This document shows, one piece after another, positions 1 to 5,537 of a DNA stretch of 9,970 bases. Within the stretch, counting starts at the first letter, position 1; each line of letters opens with the position of its first letter. Both the position numbers and the translations under genes were made by a program. The stretch spans positions 1-9,970 of the forward strand of contig NZ_CP027193.1 in the NCBI RefSeq assembly GCF_002970915.1. Direction: 5' to 3'. Origin of the DNA: Lactobacillus sp. CBA3605 (GTDB lineage: Bacteria > Bacillota > Bacilli > Lactobacillales > Lactobacillaceae). Under the pieces are notes generated by a model. That model was not told the DNA's origin and ran no database searches. It saw only the letters and a program-made list of their open reading frames with translations.

Positions 1-82
1 CCGAACGCCCATTTGGATATTGGACAGCCCTAGTTCACAAAAGGTTTCGATTTTAATTCGTTCGGAATAGGTTATACTAGAC

Positions 83-147
83 AAAAGATCAGCTCCTAAA
101 AGATGGGTTTGTGGTAAACACCATTTTAAAGGAAGCTGATCTTTTTT
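83..147 (+). terminator. Long hairpin with T-run (terminator-like)
   Basis: The arms at 83-96 and 131-145 pair over 14 bp with one bulged base, and the interior (97-110 with 116-130) continues the pairing imperfectly. The hairpin is followed by six T (142-147). A TATACT box lies only four bases upstream (73-78) without a convincing -35 box. It is either the terminator of a gene lying left of the window or a hairpin-only short transcript; the former is more likely. Confidence 0.6.
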
Positions 148-149
148 GT

Positions 150-164
150 CCGAACAGCGTTCGG
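150..164. other. Palindrome CCGAAC-AGC-GTTCGG
   Basis: A perfect 6-bp inverted repeat separated by 3 bases follows the hairpin above. Related pieces occur at 1-8 (CCGAACGC) and 57-64 (CGTTCGGA). It resembles a protein-binding site, perhaps for a resolvase or repressor. The spacing is three bases, not the four of a Gram-positive LexA box, so LexA is not assigned. Confidence 0.4.
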
Positions 165-165
165 A

Positions 166-184
166 TTAATTTTACAATCTACCC
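166..184. repeat. IS-like inverted repeat, left copy
   Basis: Read on the minus strand, this stretch starts GGTAGATTGTAAAATTAAT. It matches 18 of 19 bases of 9952-9970 read on the plus strand, so the two copies face each other across the window ends. This is what the two outer ends of one insertion sequence joining the window edges on a circular plasmid would look like. The resemblance to IS30-type ends is an impression from memory and untested. Confidence 0.5.
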
Positions 185-265
185 ACCAGAATAATCTGTG
201 GGACAGTCCCAGCCCTCACCCTTTAGCTTGGCAGCTACAGATTGTTCAAATTTATCTTCCGCTAT
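179..265 (-). pseudogene. Short coding remnant cut at the IS-like repeat
   Basis: One minus-strand frame from about 265 reads AEDKFEQSVAAKLKGEGWDC and then PTDYSGG before a stop at 179-181, which lies inside the IS-like inverted repeat. The composition looks like real protein. The FEQSV-x6-GEGW pattern weakly recalls the N-terminus of type I restriction R subunits, but about 28 residues are too few to name it. There is no ATG: the codon before Ala is ATA, preceded by an in-frame stop. The best reading is the start of a gene truncated by insertion of a mobile element. Confidence 0.3.
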
Positions 266-297
266 TTAACTAGTCTTCTTTTCTTTTTTAGTTGTAA

Positions 298-816
298 CTA
301 TTTACCAAAACGCCACCACTTTTTAGGTTTAGGTTGTGACTCCGGGGTGCTATTTTCAGGTTCCGGTTGTTTGTCTGACGTCACTTCTTTTTCACTATTA
401 TCATGCGGTGCCATCGTTAAGGCTTTCAAGTCCTTAATTTCTGCCTTGTATTCTTCGAGCAGTTGTTTGTCCTGTAAGGCCAATCTTTGTTGCTGATCTA
501 GTAACTTATGTAACTCTTTCTTTTCAGATTGAAATTCTGATACTAAATTTCGAAGGAATTTCACTTCATCTTGTCCATCAACCGCATCTTTTTTGTTGTC
601 GTCAACATCATCTTTTTGTTGACGGTATCTTGTTGATGAATCGTTTGAGAACATTGCTTTAATAGCTTTTTGCCCATCAACATCAACGTAAACAGTATTG
701 CCTTTTGTTGATGTAAATTGACGTAAATCGATTGACGCATCTCTTTTTATCTTTTGCCATATAGCCTGCTTTGAAACGCCCAATTCATCAGCAAGTTCTC
801 TAATAGTTTTAGGCAT
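298..816 (-). CDS. DUF536-type replication-associated protein
   Basis: The 172-residue protein is the usual partner downstream of Rep_3 initiators on lactic acid bacterial theta plasmids (often called RepB or OrfX). In related plasmids it is thought to affect copy number or stability without being essential. It opens with a helix-turn-helix (IRELADELGVSKQAIWQKIK, about residues 4-23), then a hydrophilic linker, a coiled-coil-like segment (about 90-135, rich in Leu, Lys and Glu) and a basic aromatic tail KPKKWWRFGK, all typical of the DUF536 family. The start at 816 is chosen because AAAGGGG lies 10 bases upstream; an in-frame ATG at 885 lies inside repB and has no such support. Its ATG overlaps the repB stop by 8 bp, implying translational coupling and co-transcription from the repB promoter. 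Confidence 0.85.
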   Translation of the reverse strand: MPKTIRELADELGVSKQAIWQKIKRDASIDLRQFTSTKGNTVYVDVDGQKAIKAMFSNDSSTRYRQQKDDVDDNKKDAVDGQDEVKFLRNLVSEFQSEKKELHKLLDQQQRLALQDKQLLEEYKAEIKDLKALTMAPHDNSEKEVTSDKQPEPENSTPESQPKPKKWWRFGK

Positions 817-1744
817 GATTTCCAAACCCCTTTCGGAGTTCAGCAAGTGCTTCTTGTCTTGCTTGATCTCTGATTTTTTGATCATGTTCAGCTTGTTTTT
901 CAGCCAGTACCTGTTTTTCAGTTGTTCCTAAAGGCAAGCATTTAACTTTGTCAATTGCACGCCACTTTTCTTTATCTGATAATTCATCATTGTGCTGAAT
1001 GTTAAAGAGTTTTTGACGCTCATCTTGAAATTTGCCTTGAGAAAAATCATTTGCGTCCTTTCTTTCAGGTTTCCAAGTAAAAGAATAACCGATAACTGGT
1101 TTTCCTCTGCCTTTACCATATTTTTTTCTAATCGTTAGCCCTGTAAAAAGCGGGGTTAATTCTTCTCTAATTGGCTTAATAACCTTTTTGTCAACATTTG
1201 AAGGACTACTCCAATAACTTTTAGGTATATCAAGCAATTCAAAAAAATCTTCTTTAGAGAAATAAGAATAGCCAGTAGTTCGAAATTGCTTAATTAGACG
1301 AAACATTGTTTTAGCGTAACTGCTTTTTAAATTTCTAAATTCTGTTAGGGCATAACGAACCCAACTTTCTAAATCGTTTAGCAAGTGCAATGCTTTGGGA
1401 TAAATCTGAATATCAACATAAGGTTCTTCAGCTTCACCTTTAATTTCAAATTCAGTAAACATAACAAAAAATTCACGATTTAAGCCACTCTTACTTCTAT
1501 GGCCAAACCTAAGGCTGAGGATCTTTTGGTATGTATTTTCAATATCATCAATAAAACGTTTATTTGCGGTTGGTTTATAGTTACTAAGCTCTTTTAACTG
1601 GTCAAAAGAGAAACGAACAGTTTTATTCCCTTGATCCCGCATGCGGGAAACAATTGAAAAAAATAAATTCATCTCAATTGGGGTAAATTTTCTCAAGGGA
1701 ATAGTATTCAACTCAGGATCATACTTAACTAACTCATTAGACAT
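809..1744 (-). CDS. repB: Rep_3-family plasmid replication initiator
   Basis: This 311-residue protein is the initiator of an iteron-controlled theta plasmid. Families of this type bind the iterons through two winged-helix domains and recruit host replication proteins. The N-terminus (MSNELVKYDPELNTIPLRKF, then TPIEMNLFFSIVSRMRDQG) and the central block (LKSSYAKTMFRLIKQFRTTG) are characteristic of the Rep_3 proteins of lactobacilli. The last 60 residues are charged and probably helical. The start at 1744 is supported by GAGGTGA six bases upstream; a further in-frame ATG at 1762 would skip this site. The gene reads away from four and a half 22-bp iterons directly upstream, and its promoter contains an inverted iteron core, so autoregulation is likely. 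Gene naming in the family varies (repA or repB). Confidence 0.93.
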   Translation of the reverse strand: MSNELVKYDPELNTIPLRKFTPIEMNLFFSIVSRMRDQGNKTVRFSFDQLKELSNYKPTANKRFIDDIENTYQKILSLRFGHRSKSGLNREFFVMFTEFEIKGEAEEPYVDIQIYPKALHLLNDLESWVRYALTEFRNLKSSYAKTMFRLIKQFRTTGYSYFSKEDFFELLDIPKSYWSSPSNVDKKVIKPIREELTPLFTGLTIRKKYGKGRGKPVIGYSFTWKPERKDANDFSQGKFQDERQKLFNIQHNDELSDKEKWRAIDKVKCLPLGTTEKQVLAEKQAEHDQKIRDQARQEALAELRKGFGNHA

Positions 1745-1762
1745 GATTATCACCTCAAACAC

Positions 1763-1791
1763 ATATTAAAATAAAAGTACCTTTTTATCAA
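1763..1791 (-). promoter_or_regulatory. repB promoter with inverted iteron core
   Basis: On the minus strand TTGATA (1786-1791), a 17-bp spacer and TAATAT (1763-1768) form a near-consensus promoter ending about 19 bases before the repB start codon. The -35 box is part of GTACTTGATAA (1785-1795), the iteron core in inverted orientation, and the spacer contains a second GGTACTT. RepB bound here would block RNA polymerase. Confidence 0.8.
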
Positions 1792-1807
1792 GTACAGAAC
1801 TTATAAA

Positions 1808-1907
1808 GGTACTTGATAAACAGACAAAAGGTACTTGATAAACAGACAAAAGGTACTTGATAAACAGACAAAAGGTACTTGATAAACAGACAAAAGGTAC
1901 TTGATAA
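1808..1907. repeat. Replication origin iterons (4 x 22 bp plus a partial)
   Basis: Four identical 22-bp direct repeats begin at 1808, 1830, 1852 and 1874 with GGTACTTGATAAACAGAC; a fifth at 1896 keeps only the first 12 bases. The exact tandem period and position just upstream of repB identify them as initiator-binding iterons of a theta origin. They are not CRISPR repeats because there are no spacers. Confidence 0.93.
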
Positions 1908-1914
1908 CCTTCTG

Positions 1915-1938
1915 TGAGCCTTGGGAGAGTAAGGCTCA
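1915..1938. other. Hairpin next to the iterons
   Basis: TGAGCCTT (1915-1922) and AAGGCTCA (1931-1938) pair perfectly over 8 bp with an 8-base loop. It separates the iterons from the AAGAGG repeats and may be part of the origin structure. No T-run follows it. Confidence 0.5.
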
Positions 1939-1944
1939 ATAGGG

Positions 1945-1991
1945 GTCTAAAAGAGGTTTAAAAGAGGTTTATAAAAGAGGTATATAAGAGG
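1945..1991. repeat. Phased AAGAGG repeats, probable origin melting region
   Basis: AAGAGG occurs four times (1951, 1962, 1975, 1986) at 11-13 base intervals inside an AT-rich run with TTTATAAA and TATATAA. Near-helical phasing next to iterons is typical of the strand-opening part of an iteron origin, so this is the likely unwinding element. The function is inferred. Confidence 0.5.
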
Positions 1992-2038
1992 CACCACTGT
2001 ACGAGATACAAACCTAAAACAAAAAAAAACACAAAGGA

Positions 2039-2316
2039 GTGAGCCAAAAAACGGCTCACATTAAACTCCAGTCGCACAGCTCCTTGCGCCTCACGCTGTT
2101 CGTTGCTTAAAAGGTGTGGCAAGCCACATTAATTCGGGCGCTGACGCCCCGAACCCCGTCCAAGCTGAGCCAGCTTGACTGCTTTTTCACTCGCCGTTAG
2201 GCAGGAAAGCAAAGTTTTGTAGAAACTTTGGCTTTCGCCATTTCAGTGTTAAGACTGGTTAAGAGCTGTCAATTCCTTATGCTCCCACGCTGCGCTCGTC
2301 CGCTACCATTGACAGC
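2039..2316. other. Gene-free palindrome array
   Basis: No credible reading frame lies here. Instead there are six inverted repeats in 280 bases: 2039-2045/2053-2059 (GTGAGCC/GGCTCAC), 2115-2128 (TGTGGC-AA-GCCACA), 2133-2140/2145-2153 (GGGCG core), 2161-2167/2171-2177 (CAAGCTG/CAGCTTG), 2205-2217/2223-2236 (13 bp with one bulge) and 2265-2273/2308-2316 (GCTGTCAAT/ATTGACAGC with a 34-base loop). The stretch is richer in GC than its surroundings. It could be a single-strand initiation site, part of the origin, or a recombination hot spot. Confidence 0.55.
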
Positions 2317-2430
2317 AAACAGTTAGTTTTTTGAATCTAAAAAAGATTTTAGCTGCTATGTTCGTTTTTAAGGGTCTTATTTTTCGTTTCTAGCGATTTT
2401 AAGACCATTCATATACATTTATACCAAAGC

Positions 2431-2457
2431 AAAACAAAAAGCCCTCAGCAGGCTTTT
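2431..2457 (-). terminator. Terminator of the 64-residue protein gene
   Basis: On the minus strand AAAAGCC and GGCTTTT (2451-2457 and 2437-2443) form a 7-bp stem with a 7-base loop, followed by TTTTTGTTTT. It lies directly after the stop codon at 2464. Confidence 0.75.
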
Positions 2458-2463
2458 AGAGGG

Positions 2464-2658
2464 TTAAATAACGAAGCCAGGACGATTAATAATATCTTCT
2501 TGTCTTTTTTGCAAAATATAAGTGTATAAGGAATCATACAAATTCTTTTTAATCTCGTCAGGTTCATTGACAGAAGCTTCAAACAATTCTTGAATATCAA
2601 CTTGCCAAGGATCAGCAAGCACTTCATTAATTGGTTTTAATACTTTCTTTTCGTCCAT
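2464..2658 (-). CDS. Hypothetical 64-residue acidic plasmid protein
   Basis: I do not recognise this protein's function. It is small, acidic and probably all-helical (MDEKKVLKPINEV, then WQVDIQELFEASVNEPDEIK), with no signal peptide or membrane segment. It is judged real because AGGAG sits 8 bases before the chosen ATG at 2658 and a clean terminator follows the stop; an in-frame ATG at 2679 would lie upstream of that ribosome binding site. It is a single-gene unit between the replication region and the candidate oriT. If the transferred strand leads toward lower coordinates, it would be in the leading region, where small anti-restriction or establishment proteins are common, but nothing in the sequence proves this. 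Antitoxin-like size is another possibility, without a partner in view. Confidence 0.7.
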   Translation of the reverse strand: MDEKKVLKPINEVLADPWQVDIQELFEASVNEPDEIKKNLYDSLYTYILQKRQEDIINRPGFVI

Positions 2659-2904
2659 CCTAATTACTCCTGACATCAAAATAATGATTTCAGTTTAGAT
2701 TTACAGATTTTACAGTACCGTTATTCAAAATTTGTTACCAAACTTATAAAGATTCTTTGCACAGAACGATTAAAAAAATTGGCTTAAAACAGCGTAATCC
2801 GTAACACTTTTTAAATATTTAAAACATAACAATCTTAGTTTAGGTGCAAACATAAATTGAATTAAAAATACAGTCAATTCAACAACGACGGAAATTGATT
2901 TTGT

Positions 2905-2977
2905 GGTTATCAGCAGGCCGAGTGAAACGATGTCAATGCGCACTTACACATAGAATTTATTCTATGTTGTGATAACC
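2905..2977 (-). other. Candidate oriT (MOBQ-like nick region)
   Basis: On the minus strand an 8-bp hairpin (arms 2960-2967 and 2948-2955, ACATAGAA/TTCTATGT, loop of 4) is directly followed by GTAAGTGCGC (2947 down to 2938). A hairpin abutting a TAAGTGCGC core is the known layout of RSF1010/pIP501/pSK41-type oriT sites recognised by MOBQ relaxases. The whole is bracketed by a second perfect inverted repeat, GGTTATCA (2905-2912) and TGATAACC (2970-2977). The base after the core is A, not the C usual in those plasmids. About 225 bases of AT-rich DNA between 2680 and 2905 hold no gene I can support. Confidence 0.7.
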
Positions 2978-2998
2978 CCAAAAAAACCTGTATTAGAA

Positions 2999-3013
2999 GT
3001 CGCCGTTGGCGAC
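2999..3013 (-). terminator. Palindrome GTCGCC-GTT-GGCGAC after the integrase gene
   Basis: A perfect 6-bp GC-rich stem with a 3-base loop lies 17 bases after the integrase stop. On the minus strand a T-run (2980-2986) follows only after 12 bases, so it is an imperfect terminator. It may instead be a recombination or protein-binding site. Confidence 0.4.
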
Positions 3014-3030
3014 AACAAAATCAAACCAAT

Positions 3031-3618
3031 TTACCCAAAATCAATTTGGTTCAACATGTTTTCTGTACTTGCTTGATCCAAGCCCAAATAAGCTAAAGTC
3101 ATTGATTCACTTGAGTGATTTAGTAAGTGCATTACTAGGCCAATATTGTAATTTGATTGCGTGTAAACACGATAAGCCCCGGTTTTGCGCATCGTATGGG
3201 TACCTAGATAATTAATTCCTAACAGATCGCCAACCTTGCTCATAATTTTGTAGAACTGTTTTTCCGTGATATGTCGCTCGGGGTGTTGAATGGAAGGAAA
3301 GAGCCATTCAGATGCTAGTTTATGATCAAGCAGCCATTGACGATACAATAAGAGTTCTGTTTGAACTGGTTTAAGGTACAAGGTATTAGGCTTACCAGTT
3401 TTTCGATCATGAATGAACGCATTTTGTTTAATAGAACCGTCCAGATTAAAAATATCGGTCTGTTTTAAACCCATAACGTCACTCACTCGCAGTAGCGTAG
3501 CTTTACCAACTTGAAAAATCGTATAGTTACGTCGGCCAGCTTTAAAGTTATTGAGTAACGTATCTTGAACCTCTCTAAGAACGTTTGAATCTTTTATGGG
3601 TAAGACAACTTGTTGCAT
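3031..3618 (-). CDS. Small tyrosine recombinase/integrase
   Basis: This 195-residue protein is the catalytic domain of a tyrosine site-specific recombinase with almost no N-terminal arm- or core-binding domain. Such short integrases are common on lactobacillus plasmids, probably resolving multimers or driving inversions. The active-site set looks complete: Arg44 (LLRVSDVMGLK), Lys73 (DRKTGK), His141-x-x-Arg144 (THTMRKTG), His168 (LLNHSS) and the nucleophile Tyr177 (TLAYLG). The start at 3618 has GGAGG 8 bases upstream. The frame stays open back to 3873, but that part runs through the mazE promoter and gene and is not coding. The gene is divergent from mazEF across about 85 bases. Its target site is not identified. 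Confidence 0.88.
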   Translation of the reverse strand: MQQVVLPIKDSNVLREVQDTLLNNFKAGRRNYTIFQVGKATLLRVSDVMGLKQTDIFNLDGSIKQNAFIHDRKTGKPNTLYLKPVQTELLLYRQWLLDHKLASEWLFPSIQHPERHITEKQFYKIMSKVGDLLGINYLGTHTMRKTGAYRVYTQSNYNIGLVMHLLNHSSESMTLAYLGLDQASTENMLNQIDFG

Positions 3619-3642
3619 GTAAATGACCTCCAGTAAGAATAT

Positions 3643-3671
3643 TTGCATTGTGTATCTACACGGGATATACT
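3643..3671 (+). promoter_or_regulatory. mazEF promoter with operator palindrome
   Basis: TTGCAT (3643-3648), a 17-bp spacer and TATACT (3666-3671) form a good promoter. The spacer contains GTGTA-TC-TACAC (3650-3661), and GTATC/GATATAC follows. MazE-type antitoxins and their toxin complexes usually bind such palindromes to repress their own operon; because it also lies upstream of the divergent integrase gene, it could influence that gene too. Confidence 0.7.
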
Positions 3672-3703
3672 TGACTTGTAATAATAATTTAGGAGGGGAA
3701 AAT

Positions 3704-3967
3704 ATGGAACTTATTAAAGAACAAACACGCTTAGCAAAGTGGGGAAACTCGAAAGCTGCTAGAATTCCTAGCCAAATTATTAAACAACTGAAATTAGATG
3801 ATAACCAAGATATGACAATAACCATTGAAAATGGATCAATTGTTTTAACACCAATAAAAAAGAACCCAACCAATATTCACGAACTATTTAAGGATTGGCA
3901 AGATGACGGGAAAAGGGATCACGAGCTTGATTGGGGAAAGTCAGAAGGTAATGAACTTCAATGGTAA
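3704..3967 (+). CDS. mazE: MazE/PemI-like antitoxin (AbrB fold)
   Basis: This 87-residue protein is the antitoxin of a type II toxin-antitoxin pair that keeps the plasmid in the population. The N-terminal half (TRLAKWGNSKAARIPSQIIK, then LDDNQDMTITIENGSIVLTP) is the SpoVT/AbrB swapped-hairpin DNA-binding domain of MazE. The acidic, Trp-rich C-terminus (FKDWQDDGKRDHELDWG) is the usual toxin-wrapping tail. The start at 3704 follows AGGAGGGG by 5 bases; an in-frame ATG at 3623 lies upstream of the promoter and is rejected. The stop overlaps the toxin ATG by 7 bp (ATGGTAA), coupling the two. The antitoxin comes first, as in mazEF and pemIK. The naming mazE versus pemI is not decided by sequence alone. 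Confidence 0.9.
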   Translation: MELIKEQTRLAKWGNSKAARIPSQIIKQLKLDDNQDMTITIENGSIVLTPIKKNPTNIHELFKDWQDDGKRDHELDWGKSEGNELQW

Positions 3968-4305
3968 GCCAAGGTGATATATTTTATGTTAACTTTAATC
4001 CAAGCCGTGGTCATGAACAGATGAATAAGCGACCAGCCATTGCGCTAAGCAATGATCTAGTCTGTCAGACAAGTAACATGACGATTGTGGCTCCAATTAG
4101 CAGTACCAAGCGTAATTTTCCAATGTATCATCGACTAACTAGTAGTCAAACAGTATATGGAAAAGTATTATTAGATCAAACCATAGCCTTAGATTTACGG
4201 GCAAGACATGTCACTGATGAAACTATTGTCGATCATGTATCGCGTGAAGAACTAGAAGAAATAATCACTTTGTACAAATTATTGTTTAGTATTGATGACA
4301 AATAG
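3961..4305 (+). CDS. mazF: MazF/PemK-like mRNA endoribonuclease toxin
   Basis: This 114-residue protein is a toxin of the MazF/PemK family, ribonucleases that cut mRNA at short sequence motifs when the labile antitoxin is lost. Family motifs run through the protein: QGDIFYVNFNPSRGHEQ and KRPAIALSN (residues 4-31), APISSTKRNFPMYHRL (about 44-59) and GKVLLDQTIALDLRARH (about 67-83). The length is normal for the family and no frame break is seen, so it should be active. No separate ribosome binding site is needed because its ATG overlaps the mazE stop. A strong hairpin at 4334-4374 ends the operon. The cleavage site preference cannot be read from the sequence. Confidence 0.92.
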   Translation: MVSQGDIFYVNFNPSRGHEQMNKRPAIALSNDLVCQTSNMTIVAPISSTKRNFPMYHRLTSSQTVYGKVLLDQTIALDLRARHVTDETIVDHVSREELEEIITLYKLLFSIDDK

Positions 4306-4333
4306 AAGAAGTCATTTCTTTAATATTAAAACA

Positions 4334-4374
4334 AATAACCCCTAATATCTATAATGTAGATATTAGGGGTTATT
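4334..4374 (+). terminator. mazEF terminator, 18-bp perfect stem
   Basis: The arms at 4334-4351 and 4357-4374 pair perfectly over 18 bp around a TAATG loop. A weak T-rich stretch follows. The inverse strand is also T-rich, so it may work both ways and insulate the genes at 4617-5273. Confidence 0.8.
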
Positions 4375-4563
4375 CTTTCAATGTTTTCGAGGGGGTATTT
4401 GGTAATTATAAACCCTAAATTAAGGAATGTTTTAGTGATCACCTAGGATCATAGTTAACTCATAGCAAAACTCCTGGTATTTTACTTAGAAGTCAATAAA
4501 TTAATTGGACTGCTTTATGGTGGTAAGTTATGACGTATTTTAACACCTTTAATTATAAGGCAC
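4375..4563. other. Intergenic stretch without a supported gene
   Basis: I see no reading frame with a ribosome binding site here and no convincing promoter. The only structure is a small palindrome, TGATC-ACCTAG-GATCA (4435-4450), and a short repeated string AAGTTATG at about 4526 and 4585. Confidence 0.5.
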
Positions 4564-4597
4564 AAAAAAAGCGACACAATTGTTAAGTTATGTCACT
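4564..4597 (-). terminator. Terminator after the PBECR4-like gene
   Basis: On the minus strand AGTGACA (4597-4591) pairs with TGTCGCT (4576-4570), with one G-T pair, followed by seven T. It lies 20 bases after the stop codon at 4617. Confidence 0.75.
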
Positions 4598-4616
4598 GTT
4601 TGGTACAAAGTCATCA

Positions 4617-5273
4617 TCATTCACTATCCAATTTCCACTTGATTTTTTTTATTTTATTTTTTTTGGTCGTGATACGTTGTTGACTAACTAATTGCATAGT
4701 TATTTCTTCGCAATTTAATAACTTAGTATCATTGATTTTCAAACTTCTGGGGAAATAAGAGTTTTCAGTGTTATTAATAGGAGATAACTCTATCGAATAA
4801 GATTTATTATTTGCTAGTTTAAAAATAATAAAGTAAATATTATCTCGTTTGAATGTACCCCCTAAAGGCTGATTAATGATATGTTTTGTACTATAAACTT
4901 TACATTCTTGTACATGAAAAATTTGGTACAGTAATAGAACTCCTATTATTTTATCTTGATTCTCTGTAAACCAAAACTTATCACCTTTTTGTAGGTTATC
5001 TAAAGTCCAATCGTCTTTAAGACCTTCAAAAATGGCACCTGCATTATAATCAGGTAGTCCAATGTGATGTTTTTTCGATAAGCCAAGTAAATGAGGGATA
5101 TTTGTATTAGTAACTTCAATAATAATCTCGGGTAGGTTTTTTAAGCTCGTTTTATAAAAGTATCTGTATTGAGAAACATTAGCTTCAATGACATTGACTA
5201 GTTGTGCCATATCCACTTGAGACGGTTGCATGGAACCGTCAAATGCTGTCAAAAAATCGAAATCATAATCCAT
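4617..5273 (-). CDS. Possible PBECR4-type nuclease downstream of a structured RNA
   Basis: The 218-residue protein has no signal peptide or clear membrane helix, so it is cytoplasmic. The block NIPHLLGLSKKHHIGLPDY (about residues 58-76), followed by the helix GAIFEGLKDDWTLDNL and beta-rich repeats (KFWFTENQDKIIGVLLLYQI, VYSTKHI, NIYFIIFKL, SYSIELSPI), recalls PBECR4, a predicted RNase-like domain (barnase/EndoU/colicin E5-D/RelE superfamily) found in phages and mobile elements. This is recognition from memory and moderate at best. The C-terminus is very lysine-rich. The ATG at 5273 follows AGGAG by 12 bases, rather far. There is no room for its own promoter: only 17 bases separate the start from the terminator of the RNA at 5291-5466, so expression should need read-through. 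Confidence 0.6.
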   Translation of the reverse strand: MDYDFDFLTAFDGSMQPSQVDMAQLVNVIEANVSQYRYFYKTSLKNLPEIIIEVTNTNIPHLLGLSKKHHIGLPDYNAGAIFEGLKDDWTLDNLQKGDKFWFTENQDKIIGVLLLYQIFHVQECKVYSTKHIINQPLGGTFKRDNIYFIIFKLANNKSYSIELSPINNTENSYFPRSLKINDTKLLNCEEITMQLVSQQRITTKKNKIKKIKWKLDSE

Positions 5274-5290
5274 ATATTATATAATCTCCT

Positions 5291-5319
5291 AAAAAAAAGG
5301 AAGGCACAAGCCTTCCTTT
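5291..5319 (-). terminator. Strong terminator between RNA and nuclease-like gene
   Basis: On the minus strand AAAGGAAGGC and GCCTTCCTTT form a perfect 10-bp stem with a 4-base loop, followed by eight T (5298-5291). It is about as strong as a bacterial terminator gets, and AGGAG for the next gene follows directly. Confidence 0.9.
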
Positions 5320-5466
5320 CCACGTATTGAGTTTCACCTCACGCTAGATATGCCCCATCTTACCTCAAGGGTAGGTAGTCCTGCTATTCTTTCACTTCAA
5401 GGAAGCCCACAGGCGGGTGCAAGCTATATCCACTAGCCCGCAGTGTATTCAAGTTTGTTTCTTACA
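5291..5466 (-). ncRNA. Structured RNA or attenuated leader (about 175 nt)
   Basis: A consensus promoter just upstream and a perfect terminator at the end define this transcript; it has no ORF with a ribosome binding site. It can form several hairpins: GCGGG...CCCGC enclosing GCTA...TAGC (about 5440-5415), CTTC-CTT-GAAG (about 5404-5394), TACC...GGTA (about 5374-5362) and CGTGAG...CTC...ACG (about 5343-5323). CTTCCTT (5404-5398) could pair with the AAGGAAG arm of the terminator, an antiterminator arrangement. TGARGTRA recurs three times (about 5399, 5367, 5341). I could not match it to a known riboswitch, T-box, tmRNA, 6S or RNase P. Either a ligand-controlled leader or an RNA antitoxin of type III style would fit. 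Confidence 0.65.
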
Positions 5467-5472
5467 CTTATT

Positions 5473-5501
5473 ATAATACTAGAATTGTATTACATTGTCA
5501 A
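5473..5501 (-). promoter_or_regulatory. Consensus promoter of the structured RNA
   Basis: On the minus strand TTGACA (5501-5496), a 17-bp spacer and TATTAT (5478-5473) form a near-perfect sigma-A promoter; an overlapping TATAAT (5475-5470) sits at a 20-bp spacing. The predicted start is near 5466. Its strength implies abundant RNA. Confidence 0.85.
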
Positions 5502-5537
5502 AAAAAGTCTAACACTTTATCAGAATATAAAGACCTG

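Noticed and set aside
150..164. CCGAAC-AGC-GTTCGG as a second LexA box
   Set aside because: The half-sites are three bases apart; LexA boxes of this group need four. No gene follows it on the plus strand.
242..496. Plus-strand 84-residue frame
   Set aside because: It is antisense to the DUF536 gene, has low-complexity Ser/Cys/Leu composition and no ribosome binding site.
1808..1907. Tandem 22-bp repeats as a CRISPR array
   Set aside because: There are no spacers; the repeats are directly abutting and lie upstream of a Rep_3 initiator, so they are iterons.
3619..3873. N-terminal extension of the integrase frame to 3873
   Set aside because: It runs antisense through the mazE promoter and gene, and a good ribosome binding site points to the ATG at 3618.
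5291..5466. T-box, tmRNA, 6S RNA or RNase P RNA
   Set aside because: The hallmark motifs I know (T-box GGTGG, RNase P GAGGAAAGTCC, tmRNA ends) are missing and the length does not fit tmRNA or RNase P.
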